64,000 nucleotides of DNA from Halobacteriovoraceae bacterium. GTDB lineage: Bacteria; Bdellovibrionota; Bacteriovoracia; Bacteriovoracales; Bacteriovoracaceae. The notes beneath the pieces are model-generated. The model did no database searches and was not told where the DNA came from. It saw only the letters and a list, made by a program, of their open reading frames with translations. Both the position numbers and the translations under genes were made by a program. Positions 51,105 to 60,111 of the stretch are shown one piece after another (the stretch's first letter is position 1; every line of letters begins with the position of its first letter). The stretch is from the NCBI GenBank assembly GCA_020635115.1, contig JACKAK010000002.1, forward strand, positions 372,001-436,000, given 5' to 3'.

Positions 51105-53668
51105 TTATCAATTCTACCAACGATGTAAAGATTCCATTTACTTGAAAAGATTTTTTTTATTCGCATTTGAAAATCATCATATTTTAGCTTTTTTATATAT
51201 TCCAAATTTTCATGGTGATAATCGAGACCTAAACCTTGTAATAGAGGTATAGAATATATTGATGCGTAGTCATCATTTGTTTGTAAATTTATTTGAGTTT
51301 GACCTTGGAGCATGGTTTTAACTCGTTCAAAATCCTTTTTTGGTATTCCAAAATTTTTAATTTTCGTGACAATTTCCTTAATGGCCATGGTGGCCGGTTC
51401 GACTTTATCATATCCACTGGCCATATAAATTCCCCAATAACCTGCTTCAAGTGCCTTGAACTGAATAGGCTGAGCTGTGTAACACAAACCTTTTTTATCT
51501 CGCACATCTACAAATAACTCAGAGCTTTGCCCTGAGAGATGGGCCGTGATGATTTTTAAAATCAAGTTGTCATTATTTTTTAAAGCTGGAGCAGGAATTC
51601 CATAAAAAATTTGTGTTTGCTCTCTGTCAAAAGGAATTTTGTATGTTTTGTCAGTAACAGGTCTTACTTTTATTGATTTAACACTCTTTTTTTCAGTTCG
51701 TTCTTTTAACGTTGTAATTGAGTTTTCAATAATTGGTATGATTTCTTCTTTATCAAGATTTCCACAGTAACAAATGACAATTTTTTTGTTCTTTAGATTT
51801 TTGAAATGCAATTTTTTTATATCATCTATTTTAATCTTTTTATTATTTGCCGCATTTCCTAAAATGTTAAGTGAATAAGGATGACCTTGGAAAAGAGTTT
51901 CATTCACTTTTCTAAAACAAATACGGGTAGGATCTTTACTTTGATTTAGTAATTGTCTTTCGGTTTGTTTTTTTTCAAAATTGATATGTTTTTGTGGAAA
52001 AGTAGGAAATATAAAAGAGTTAAAAAAATCTGCTGTTAATGATTCAAAATCTTCAGATTGGCCATGAAGAGTCATGCCGTAAGCATTTTTACCTGCAAAT
52101 GAATTTAATGTAGCAGACATATTTTCTAAATCCATTTGTAACTTTTCATATTTTTTAAATTTATGCCCTTTTGAGAGATTTGTACTTATCAAATGATAGA
52201 TTCCATTTGATTTAGGGGTTTCTTCTGTAAGCCCTCCTTGGGCATAGATTTGTAGAACAAAAGTAGGGGTCATTGTATTTTGTCTGTAAAAAAGAGAGAT
52301 ACCTTTTTTTAGTTCAAGTACTTCGACCTGTGAATCAAATTTGGATTTTTTTACTTGATATTTCTCTTTTTTAGATTTTAAGGACTTCCCAATTTTATTC
52401 AATGACTCATGTAATTTTTTAACTTTTAATTCAAGAGTTTTATTGTTTAATCCAATTGGGACTTGTAATGAGAGGTGAATTGGTTTTGAAAAGATGTCTT
52501 TTAAAGAGGAATTAACTTTTAAAATAGAGAGTTTTTTTACTCTTTCAATAAATTCATTATCACAATTGATGTCTCCATTTTGTGCAAATCCATGGCCCAG
52601 ATTGAAAGAGAATGACTCTAAGGATTCCTTATCGTATATTTTTGATGAAATATACTGATTTTTAAGTTTTGATATATCTTCTTTTTTGAGGCCATTGGAA
52701 GCAGTGTTTTTTATCAAATTATATAGTTCTTTAAAAATTTTATCCTTATTTTGTGCAGGAAAGACAACTCTTAAAAAGTGAACGCCACCTTTTGACATAA
52801 ACATAGTAGATGAGGATGCACTGTTAGCGAGGGTATTTTTCAAGACTAGTTCTGTATATAGAGGTGAAGTTTCTCCGTATCCTAGGCAGGCGATGGCCAG
52901 ATCTTCACTTGGGGCATTATTATCAGAGAAGTCAGGGGCCTGGATTGTAAGAGTTAATTGCATCATTTCAACATCTTTTTCATGAATTGCGTACTGAGCG
53001 ACTTTTTTTAGATTGAACTCAGGAAAAAATGTAGAAGGCCCTTGAGGCATTTCATAGCACTCAATCGATTCAATGATTTTCGATTTTTCTTTAAGATCTC
53101 CAGCTACGATGAGAAGTGCGTTTGAAAGATTATAATTCTTATTTCTATATTCTACTAATTGTCCACGGTTAAAATTTTTAATGGTATCTTCCCTTCCTAA
53201 AATTTGGTGGGAATAACCTCCTGTAAAGCTGTTGTTTTGAATTTGTGAAAATGAATATTGATTTGGGTTATCTATGGACCTTCTAAACTCTTCGAAAACG
53301 ACTCCTCTTTCAGGTATGATGTCTTCGTTCTTAAATTCTGGGTTACTCACCATATCCATCAAAATATTAACTGAGTCATTTAGTCGATCGACAGGAGAGT
53401 TAATGTAATAACAAGTATAGTCAAATGAAGTGAATGCATTTATTTCACCACCAAAAGATTCTACATCGTGAGCGATCGCTGCTCCAGGCCTTGAAGGAGT
53501 ACCTTTGAAAAACATATGTTCTAAGAAATGAGCAATTCCCTGGTTATCGTTGCTTTCAAGAGCAGATCCGGCCCTAAACCAAATTTGAGTACTAGCAAAG
53601 GTATTTCCTGGGGCCTCAATGAAAAGTGTTTCAAGTCCATTTTTTAATCTGATTTGTTCATGTTTCAT
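51101..53668 (-). CDS. Double-module M16 zinc metallopeptidase
   Basis: An 855-residue protein. The first M16 module carries the inverted zinc motif H47-F-L-E50-H51 (HxxEH) within QGIAHFLEHMFFKGTPSRPG, followed by ESFGGEINAFTSFDYTCYY and a distal glutamate region near PERGVVFEE. The second module (from about residue 440) keeps the fold (EQTQIFYGIPAP, DVRDKKGLCYT) but lacks HxxEH, as is usual for the substrate-chamber half. No signal peptide is visible, so a cytoplasmic place is likely unless secretion is non-classical. Known relatives degrade peptides such as cleaved signal or transit peptides. Divergent from hemW, with 68 bases between. Confidence 0.92.
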   Translation of the reverse strand: MKHEQIRLKNGLETLFIEAPGNTFASTQIWFRAGSALESNDNQGIAHFLEHMFFKGTPSRPGAAIAHDVESFGGEINAFTSFDYTCYYINSPVDRLNDSVNILMDMVSNPEFKNEDIIPERGVVFEEFRRSIDNPNQYSFSQIQNNSFTGGYSHQILGREDTIKNFNRGQLVEYRNKNYNLSNALLIVAGDLKEKSKIIESIECYEMPQGPSTFFPEFNLKKVAQYAIHEKDVEMMQLTLTIQAPDFSDNNAPSEDLAIACLGYGETSPLYTELVLKNTLANSASSSTMFMSKGGVHFLRVVFPAQNKDKIFKELYNLIKNTASNGLKKEDISKLKNQYISSKIYDKESLESFSFNLGHGFAQNGDINCDNEFIERVKKLSILKVNSSLKDIFSKPIHLSLQVPIGLNNKTLELKVKKLHESLNKIGKSLKSKKEKYQVKKSKFDSQVEVLELKKGISLFYRQNTMTPTFVLQIYAQGGLTEETPKSNGIYHLISTNLSKGHKFKKYEKLQMDLENMSATLNSFAGKNAYGMTLHGQSEDFESLTADFFNSFIFPTFPQKHINFEKKQTERQLLNQSKDPTRICFRKVNETLFQGHPYSLNILGNAANNKKIKIDDIKKLHFKNLKNKKIVICYCGNLDKEEIIPIIENSITTLKERTEKKSVKSIKVRPVTDKTYKIPFDREQTQIFYGIPAPALKNNDNLILKIITAHLSGQSSELFVDVRDKKGLCYTAQPIQFKALEAGYWGIYMASGYDKVEPATMAIKEIVTKIKNFGIPKKDFERVKTMLQGQTQINLQTNDDYASIYSIPLLQGLGLDYHHENLEYIKKLKYDDFQMRIKKIFSSKWNLYIVGRIDN

Positions 53669-53687
53669 AAAGACCCTAAATTAATTG

Positions 53688-53718
53688 TTGCATGTAGTAA
53701 TTTAATAAAGATTATGAT
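53688..53718 (+). promoter_or_regulatory. Weak promoter candidate for hemW
   Basis: TTGCAT (53688-53693) and TATGAT (53713-53718) lie in the short divergent gap, but the spacer is 19 bases, longer than optimal. Confidence 0.35.
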
Positions 53719-53736
53719 ACCAATTACAAAAAGAGT

Positions 53737-54849
53737 ATGAAAAGAACTATTGAACATTTGTATATTCATTATCCACACTGCCGTCATTTATGTAATTATT
53801 GCGATTTTTATAAGACTAAAAAACTGACAGGTGAAGATAATATTCAATTTGAAAGCTATATGTTGCAAAGTTTAAAAATTCATGAAGAATTTCTAAGTTT
53901 GAACGAATTCTCTTGGGGAAAATTAAAAACTTTATATATTGGTGGAGGTACACCTTCTCTTTGGGGTGAGAGCGGTTCGAAATTTATCGAAACATTTTTT
54001 AAGAATGTTGTCCAACTTTCAGAAAAAAATAATGAGTTTACATTGGAAGTTAATCCAGGATCTTGGACGGAAAAATCTATTAATGAATGGTCTAAAGTTG
54101 GAGTTAATAGATTTTCAATAGGTCTTCAATCTACAGATGACATTTATTTAAAATGCCTTGATAGAGTTCATGACTTTAGTGAGGCAAAGAGAACACTCGA
54201 GTTTTTTAAATCTTTAAAAGTTAATTTCTCTGTAGATTTCATGATAGGACTGCCTTTTTCTCAATCTCTAAAGAGAAATATTGTTGAAGAGCTCAAGAGT
54301 ATATTTCAATACAATCCATCTCACTTTAGTGTTTATATATTAACTGTTGGGAAACATTATCCTCACTACAAAAATTTGCCAGATGAAAATTGGATAGAAA
54401 AAGAGTATTTCCAAGTTGTAGATACATTAAAAGAGTTTGGATATAACCAGTATGAAGTGTCAAATTTTTGTTTAGATGGTAAAGAGTCCAAGCATAATAT
54501 GGCATACTGGAATCAAAAGTCTGTTGCAGCTCTTGGCCCGTCTTCAACGGGTTTACTCATAAATCAAGACAACGCAATCAGATATAAATGGAAAACCAAC
54601 GAAACAAGCTTTAATGTCGAAGAATTAAATCGAGAAGAATTGTTGATTGAAAAAGTTTTTTTAAATTTGCGCTCAAATATTGGACTTGATTTATCTGTTT
54701 TAGGACAACTCAGTTCTAAGCAAGTTCAAAACATAAATGATTGGTTTCGTAGAAGACTTCTTATTAAAAATGGTGAAAAAATTCGTTTAACACCAAGAGG
54801 TCTTTTTCAAATGGATACTCTCGTCAATTATCTTATATCAGAAATCTGA
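53737..54849 (+). CDS. hemW: HemW-like radical SAM protein (heme chaperone / coproporphyrinogen oxidase-like)
   Basis: A 370-residue protein. The radical SAM cluster motif C15-x3-C19-x2-C22 sits in HYPHCRHLCNYCDFYK, followed by TLYIGGGTPSLW, EVNPGS, GVNRFSIGLQS, and a later NMAYWNQKSVAALGPSSTG. The YIHYPHC entry with D/F after the last cysteine fits HemW rather than the true oxygen-independent oxidase HemN, which has a different spacing and tail. HemW binds and delivers heme in known systems. The ribosome-binding site is weak (AAGAG). Confidence 0.9.
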   Translation: MKRTIEHLYIHYPHCRHLCNYCDFYKTKKLTGEDNIQFESYMLQSLKIHEEFLSLNEFSWGKLKTLYIGGGTPSLWGESGSKFIETFFKNVVQLSEKNNEFTLEVNPGSWTEKSINEWSKVGVNRFSIGLQSTDDIYLKCLDRVHDFSEAKRTLEFFKSLKVNFSVDFMIGLPFSQSLKRNIVEELKSIFQYNPSHFSVYILTVGKHYPHYKNLPDENWIEKEYFQVVDTLKEFGYNQYEVSNFCLDGKESKHNMAYWNQKSVAALGPSSTGLLINQDNAIRYKWKTNETSFNVEELNREELLIEKVFLNLRSNIGLDLSVLGQLSSKQVQNINDWFRRRLLIKNGEKIRLTPRGLFQMDTLVNYLISEI

Positions 54850-54911
54850 ATGAAGTATTTAATTCTTTCTGAGTTAAGTGATCTGAAATTAAAATAGATC
54901 AGTTAAAAAAA

Positions 54912-54941
54912 TTTATATTGTAGTGAACAACATATTATAAT
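54912..54941 (+). promoter_or_regulatory. Putative promoter for the solute-binding protein pair
   Basis: -10 TATAAT (54936-54941, perfect) with -35 TTTATA (54912-54917) at an 18-base spacer in the AT-rich 186-base gap after hemW. It leaves a leader of almost 90 bases. A small inverted repeat TGATCT/AGATCA (54879-54884, 54896-54901) lies just upstream. Confidence 0.4.
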
Positions 54942-55035
54942 TACTAATGGAGTTTATAGGATATCTCTAAATTTATGTTATGATTATCCGAATAACATAG
55001 ATGTTTTAATATTTGATTTTTAAAAAAGAGAATTT

Positions 55036-56721
55036 ATGAAGTTAATGATTCCCTTGTTATGTTGCATTTTTTCGATTGATGCTTTTGCAAAAACTATTGA
55101 AGAGTGGGTAGATTCAGAGTTCACACCCTCAACTCTGAGTAAAAAGGATCAAATAAAAGAATTAAATTGGTTTCAAACTGCTAGTAAACCATTTCGAGGA
55201 ATGCATATTATTGTCATTTCTGAAAAAATTGACACACACTTATATGAAGCAAACGTTTTAGCAAAAGCATTTTATGATATAACTGGAATTAAAGTGACCC
55301 ATGAAATTACTGGCGAAGATAATCTGATTAAAAAAATTCAAGTACAAATGAATATTGGCCAAAATCTTTATGATGGTTTTATTAACGATAGTGATCTAAT
55401 TGGAACACATTATAGAAGTAATAAAGTGCAAAGTATAACTTCATTAATGAGTGATACCGCTAAAGACGTTACAAATCCTATGATAGATTTAAATGATTTT
55501 ATTGGACTTAAATTTACAACAGGGCCTGATAAAATAGTGTATCAGTTACCAGATCAACAATTTGCAAATCTTTATTGGTATAGAGCTGATTGGTTTGCGA
55601 GGAAAGATCTGCGTGATAAATTTAAAAAAATATATGGATATAATTTAGATGTGCCAGTGAATTGGACTGCATATGAAAATATTGCTGAATTTTTTACTGT
55701 CCATGTTAAAGAGATTGATGGACAAAGAGTTTATGGACATATGGATTACGGAGCAAATGATCCATCACTTGGTTGGAGATTTTCAGATGCTTGGTTATCT
55801 ATGGCCGGAGCAGGTGATAAGGGTTTGCCAAACGGATTACCTGTGGATGATTGGGGAGTGAGAATGGAAGGTTGTCATCCTGTAGGCGCTTCCATAGAAA
55901 GGGGAGGTGCAACCAATTCTCCTGCAGCAGTTTATGCCATTGAGAAGTTTTTGAAATGGTTAAAACTTTATGCACCTCCTGCAGCTTATTCAATGACATT
56001 TTCTCAAGCAGGGCCTATTCCTTCTCAGGGAAATATTGCGCAACAGATTTTTTGGTATACAGCTTTTACTGCCTCCATGAGTAAAAAAGGTCTTGCCGTT
56101 GTTAATGATGATGGGACTCCAAAATGGAAAATGGCCCCTTCTCCACATGGTGCTTACTGGGAAAAGGGAATGAAGCTAGGTTACCAAGATGTCGGAAGTT
56201 GGACGTTTCTTAAAAGTACACCTCCTGATAGGTTAAAAGCCGCATGGCTTTATGCCCAATTTGTTACATCAAAATCGGTCTCCTTAAAGAAAACAATCGT
56301 TGGTTTAACTCCTATAAGAAAAAGTGATATTTTTTCAGAGGAAATGGGAAAAAGAGCAAAAAAATTAGGTGGTTTTGTTGAATTTTATCGTTCTATGGCC
56401 AGAGAAATGTGGACGCCAACAGGTGTAAATATTGCTGATTATCCTTTGATGTCTGAAGGTTGGTGGAAGGTAATTCCACAAGCAGTCGAAGGTAAAATGA
56501 CTCCAAATGAAGCAATGGATGCTTTAGCAAATTATTTAGATAAGAAGATGGAAAAGTTAAGTAAGAAAAAAATTAAATGTGCACCAATACTCAATAAAAA
56601 ATCTGATCCAAAGATTTGGTTAGATAAAGTTGGAGCACCTAAAAATAAGCTAAATAATGAAATGCCACCAGGAATAACTCTTCCATGGGGAGAAGTTCTT
56701 AAAGTGTATGATGAAAAATAA
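55036..56721 (+). CDS. Periplasmic ABC-type solute-binding protein, large GlpV-like sugar/glycerol family
   Basis: A 561-residue exported protein. The signal peptide (MIPLLCCIFSIDAFA) is cleaved near residue 19. Further recognisable blocks are EEWVDSEFTPSTLSKKDQI, NVLAKAFYDITGIKVTHEI, YDGFINDSDLIGTHYRSNKV and GCHPVGASIERGGATNSP, which resemble the unusually long solute-binding proteins of proteobacterial glycerol-type ABC transporters (GlpV). The ligand cannot be deduced from sequence. No permease or ATPase gene is next to it, so it would have to use a transporter encoded elsewhere or have another role. It overlaps the next gene by 14 bases. Confidence 0.82.
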   Translation: MKLMIPLLCCIFSIDAFAKTIEEWVDSEFTPSTLSKKDQIKELNWFQTASKPFRGMHIIVISEKIDTHLYEANVLAKAFYDITGIKVTHEITGEDNLIKKIQVQMNIGQNLYDGFINDSDLIGTHYRSNKVQSITSLMSDTAKDVTNPMIDLNDFIGLKFTTGPDKIVYQLPDQQFANLYWYRADWFARKDLRDKFKKIYGYNLDVPVNWTAYENIAEFFTVHVKEIDGQRVYGHMDYGANDPSLGWRFSDAWLSMAGAGDKGLPNGLPVDDWGVRMEGCHPVGASIERGGATNSPAAVYAIEKFLKWLKLYAPPAAYSMTFSQAGPIPSQGNIAQQIFWYTAFTASMSKKGLAVVNDDGTPKWKMAPSPHGAYWEKGMKLGYQDVGSWTFLKSTPPDRLKAAWLYAQFVTSKSVSLKKTIVGLTPIRKSDIFSEEMGKRAKKLGGFVEFYRSMAREMWTPTGVNIADYPLMSEGWWKVIPQAVEGKMTPNEAMDALANYLDKKMEKLSKKKIKCAPILNKKSDPKIWLDKVGAPKNKLNNEMPPGITLPWGEVLKVYDEK

Positions 56722-57400
56722 GATTTTATTGGCTACAGCTATTTTTTTTAGTTTTGAAAATTTATTCGCTGGTGAGTTAATCATCTATACAGAACTTAAC
56801 CCACCCTATGTTATAAAAGATCTAAAGAGCGGTAAAATAACAGGTGAGGCCGTAAAGCATGTTGAAGAAATCTTAACAGCAGCTAAAATTGATTTCAAAA
56901 TTATGGCACAACCGCTTAAAAGATCTCTTAGCATTGTTGAAAAGAATGCAGATACTTGTGTTTTTCCAGTTGTAAGAAATCAAGAGCGTGAAACTAAATT
57001 TTTTTGGGTAACACCTATTGCTGTTTCCAGTTATGGAATTTATTCTCTTGAACAAATAAAATCAAAACTTCAATATATTGATGACCTAAAACAGTTCAAT
57101 TCCAGAATTGGCGCCAAATTAGGAACTGCTGTTGAAGAGGATTTAATAAGGGCGGGTGTCAAAGTTTTAACTTTTGAAAATTATTCTCAAGTACAGGATT
57201 TATTTCAGGGGAAAAGGATTTCATTGCTGGCCGTTGATACAAAAGTTTCAGAAGATTTAGCAAATAAGTATAATTTAAAATTTTTTGAAGTTATGCTCTT
57301 AGGAAGATCCCTAAAGTCTTTGGCCTGTAACAAGAAAATTGGGCCAGATAAAATTGAGCTACTTAACGAAAAGTTGTTCGAGTCATTTAGAAAAAAATAA
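56708..57400 (+). CDS. Periplasmic solute-binding protein, family 3-like
   Basis: A 230-residue exported protein; two adjacent ATGs (56708, 56711). The signal peptide is about residues 4-21, ending ENLFAG. LIIYTELNPPYVIKD at the N-terminus, VVRNQERETKFFWVTPIA and LGTAVEEDLIRAG are typical of SBP_bac_3 proteins, which bind amino acids or act as sensor-like domains. The 14-base overlap with the preceding large solute-binding gene suggests coupled expression. The two binding-protein genes have no transporter partners here, so the pair may serve signalling or a distant transporter. Confidence 0.8.
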   Translation: MMKNKILLATAIFFSFENLFAGELIIYTELNPPYVIKDLKSGKITGEAVKHVEEILTAAKIDFKIMAQPLKRSLSIVEKNADTCVFPVVRNQERETKFFWVTPIAVSSYGIYSLEQIKSKLQYIDDLKQFNSRIGAKLGTAVEEDLIRAGVKVLTFENYSQVQDLFQGKRISLLAVDTKVSEDLANKYNLKFFEVMLLGRSLKSLACNKKIGPDKIELLNEKLFESFRKK

Positions 57401-57464
57401 CCTCTAGTATTCATGTAATTTCAATTGCTTACAATCAGTATTTAAAAAAAATAAGCTCTTTGGA

Positions 57465-57470
57465 TTGACA
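57465..57470 (+). promoter_or_regulatory. Putative -35 box for grpE-dnaK-dnaJ
   Basis: TTGACA, perfect consensus, 61 bases before the grpE start. The matching -10 is poor (CATCTT at 57487-57492, spacer 16), so a promoter for an alternative or heat-shock sigma factor is possible. No CIRCE element was found. Confidence 0.4.
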
Positions 57471-57531
57471 AAATTTAATTCCATCTCATCTTTGTATTCG
57501 AGGATAAAAACGACAACTATTGAGAGGAATG

Positions 57532-58092
57532 ATGTCTGAAACAAGTAGCGAAATTGATAAAGAAGTACAAGAAAATGTAGAAAATGAAATTACAGACGAA
57601 ATTGTCCAAGAGTCCGTTGAAGATGATGGTAAGGAACAAGAAGTTAAAACAGAACAAAATGAAGAAGACTGGAAAGAAAAGTACTACTATCTGGCCGCAG
57701 AAATGGAAAATTCACGACGTCGTTATGAACGTGAAATGCAAAATATTAGAAAATATGGAGCTGAAAAAATATTATCATCTCTTATCGAAGTTGTAGATAA
57801 TCTAGAGAGAACTGTAGATGCTATTAGGGATGATGAAGATGAAAAGATCAACAATGTATATGTTGGCGTTGATATGGTTCGTAACCAATTTGTCAAAGTC
57901 TTAAATGATAATGGCCTAGAAACAATTGAGGCCCTTGGCAAAATTTTTGACCCGAACTTTCATGAAGCAATGGCACAACATCCAGCCGAAGGAAAGGAAG
58001 ATCAAGAGGTCATTAATGTATTTGAAAAGGGATATATTTTAAATGGTCGCTTATTAAGGGCCGCAAAAGTAATAGTTGCAAAAAATAGTTAA
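57532..58092 (+). CDS. grpE: GrpE nucleotide exchange factor
   Basis: A 186-residue protein. ATG 57532 is placed after AGAGGA; TTG 57520 and ATG 57529 are in-frame alternatives. An acidic N-terminal tail of about 45 residues precedes the long coiled-coil dimerisation helix, and the beta domain contains NDNGLETIEALGKIFDPNFH and EAMAQHP then GYILNGRLLRAAKVIV. GrpE releases ADP from DnaK. hrcA is not upstream. First of the grpE-dnaK-dnaJ set, 21 bases before dnaK. Confidence 0.96.
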   Translation: MSETSSEIDKEVQENVENEITDEIVQESVEDDGKEQEVKTEQNEEDWKEKYYYLAAEMENSRRRYEREMQNIRKYGAEKILSSLIEVVDNLERTVDAIRDDEDEKINNVYVGVDMVRNQFVKVLNDNGLETIEALGKIFDPNFHEAMAQHPAEGKEDQEVINVFEKGYILNGRLLRAAKVIVAKNS

Positions 58093-58113
58093 ATATAGAC
58101 AGAGGAGAACCAA

Positions 58114-60039
58114 ATGGGAAAGATTATTGGAATCGATTTAGGAACAACAAACTCGTGTGTTGCTGTACTTGAAAATGGCAAGTATAAAATTGTACCAAAT
58201 GCAGAAGGGCATAACACAACTCCTTCGATTGTAGGGTTTAATAATAATGATGAAAAACTTGTGGGACAAGTTGCAAAGAGACAGGCCGTAACCAATCCTA
58301 AGAAAACATTATTTGGGATAAAAAGACTGATTGGAAGAAAAGCAGATTCACCTGAAGCAAAGAAATTTGTTGAAGTTGCGCCTTTTGAAATTTTTGCCAA
58401 CAAAAATGGAGATGCTTGGGTAAGAGTTGATGGTAAAGAAATGTCTCCACAAGAGATATCGGCAATTGTATTGGGAAAACTAAAAAGTGCAGCGGAAGAT
58501 TATTTGGGTGAAACGGTTTCTGAGGCCGTTATTACAGTGCCTGCTTACTTTAATGATGCTCAAAGACAGGCCACTAAAGATGCAGGTAGAATTGCAGGTC
58601 TTGAAGTAAAAAGAATTATTAATGAGCCAACTGCAGCAGCTCTCGCCTATGGCTTTGAAAGTAAAACAGATAAAAATATAGCTGTTTTTGACCTTGGTGG
58701 TGGTACGTTTGATATTTCAATTCTTGAAATTACAAATGAGGGGGTTTTTGAGGTTAAGGCCACAAATGGAGATACATTTTTAGGTGGAGAGAATTTTGAC
58801 GAAGAAATTATAAATTTTCTTGCAGATGAATTTAAAAAAGACAATGGAATAGATCTCAGAAAAGATGAAATGGCCCTTCAAAGATTAAAAGAAGCTGCCG
58901 AGAAAGCTAAACATGAGCTTTCAAATGTGACGACAACAGAGATTAATATTCCATATATTACTGCCGATGCTTCAGGTCCAAAGCACTTGAGATCAGTTCT
59001 TTCTCGCGCAAAATTTGAAGATCTCATTTCAAATTATTTGAAAGGTCTTGAAGTACCTTGTAATACATGTATTGAAGATTCTGGTCTTGACCGAAATGAA
59101 ATTGATGAAGTTATTTTAGTTGGGGGATCAACAAGAATTCCGGCCATTCAAGAGAAAGTAAAGCAAATATTTGGTAAGGATCCTAGTAAAGGAGTTAATC
59201 CTGATGAAGTTGTTGCCGCGGGAGCAGCGATTCAGGGTGGTGTATTAGCAGGTGACGTAAAGGATGTCCTTCTTTTGGATGTTACACCACTTTCACTTGG
59301 TATTGAAACGCTTGGTAATGCGAGAGATGGAGGAGTAATGACTCCAATCATCGAAAAAAACACTGCGATTCCTACGAAGAGATCTCAGGTATTTTCTACT
59401 GCTCAAGATAATCAACCAGCAGTTAGTATTCACGTTCTACAAGGGGAAAGAGAGTTTGCTAAGGACAATAAGACTCTTGGCAGATTTGATTTGACTGGAA
59501 TTGCCCCGGCCCCAAGAGGTGTTCCACAGATCGAGGTTACTTTCGATATCGATGCAAATGGTATTGTTCATGTTTCAGCAGTTGATAAAGCAACTGGAAA
59601 ATCTCAAGAGATCAAAATCACAGGTGGTTCAGGTCTATCGGAAGATGAGATCGAACAAATGATTCGAGATGCTGAGCTTAATAAAGAACAGGATAAGAAG
59701 CGTCGTGAAGTCGTAGACACTAGAAACTCTTTAGATGGAATGATTGTTGCTTCAGAGAAAATGATTCGAGAGGGTGGGGATAAAATTCCTGCTGATGCAA
59801 AAGCTGAGCTAGAAGCAGCTATTTCTGAGGCAAAAAGTAAGCTTGAATCAGAGAGTATCGATGAGCTAAAGGGGGCCACAGATAAACTACAGACTGTTAG
59901 CCATAAACTTGCTGAGCAAATGTATGCTGCTGGTGCAGCGCCAGGAGCAGATACAACTGAACAACAACAGTCCAATTCATCAAAAAGTGATAGTAAGAAA
60001 GATGAGGATGTTGTAGACGCTGATTTTAAAGAAGTGTAA
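58114..60039 (+). CDS. dnaK: Molecular chaperone DnaK (Hsp70)
   Basis: A 641-residue protein with the ATPase signatures IIGIDLGTTNSCVAVLENG, IAVFDLGGGTFDISILE and VILVGGSTRIPAIQEKV, and the linker VLLLDVTPLSLGIETLG into the substrate-binding domain. The C-terminus ends DADFKEV with the preceding Ser/Gln/Asp-rich tail, where E. coli has EEVDKK-type ends. GAGGAGAA lies upstream. Works with GrpE and DnaJ, whose genes flank it. Confidence 0.98.
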   Translation: MGKIIGIDLGTTNSCVAVLENGKYKIVPNAEGHNTTPSIVGFNNNDEKLVGQVAKRQAVTNPKKTLFGIKRLIGRKADSPEAKKFVEVAPFEIFANKNGDAWVRVDGKEMSPQEISAIVLGKLKSAAEDYLGETVSEAVITVPAYFNDAQRQATKDAGRIAGLEVKRIINEPTAAALAYGFESKTDKNIAVFDLGGGTFDISILEITNEGVFEVKATNGDTFLGGENFDEEIINFLADEFKKDNGIDLRKDEMALQRLKEAAEKAKHELSNVTTTEINIPYITADASGPKHLRSVLSRAKFEDLISNYLKGLEVPCNTCIEDSGLDRNEIDEVILVGGSTRIPAIQEKVKQIFGKDPSKGVNPDEVVAAGAAIQGGVLAGDVKDVLLLDVTPLSLGIETLGNARDGGVMTPIIEKNTAIPTKRSQVFSTAQDNQPAVSIHVLQGEREFAKDNKTLGRFDLTGIAPAPRGVPQIEVTFDIDANGIVHVSAVDKATGKSQEIKITGGSGLSEDEIEQMIRDAELNKEQDKKRREVVDTRNSLDGMIVASEKMIREGGDKIPADAKAELEAAISEAKSKLESESIDELKGATDKLQTVSHKLAEQMYAAGAAPGADTTEQQQSNSSKSDSKKDEDVVDADFKEV

Positions 60040-60060
60040 TTTTGTAATATAATTAATTTG

Positions 60061-60089
60061 AGAGGCCCTAAAAGAGTTAGGGCCTCTTT
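60061..60089 (+). terminator. Hairpin between dnaK and dnaJ
   Basis: AGAGGCCCTAA (60061-60071) and TTAGGGCCTCT (60077-60087) form an eleven-base perfect stem with a five-base loop; only a short TTT follows. It is probably a weak terminator or an mRNA end stabiliser that lowers dnaJ relative to dnaK. It contains the window-wide GGCC motif on both arms. Confidence 0.65.
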
Positions 60090-60111
60090 GTAGATTAAGG
60101 GTGTAGATATT

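Noticed and set aside
54879..54901. Terminator after hemW
   Set aside because: The TGATCT/AGATCA stem is only six pairs, with an 11-base loop and no T-run on the plus strand.
57401..57531. CIRCE or HrcA operator before grpE
   Set aside because: No inverted repeat matching TTAGCACTC-N9-GAGTGCTAA is present.
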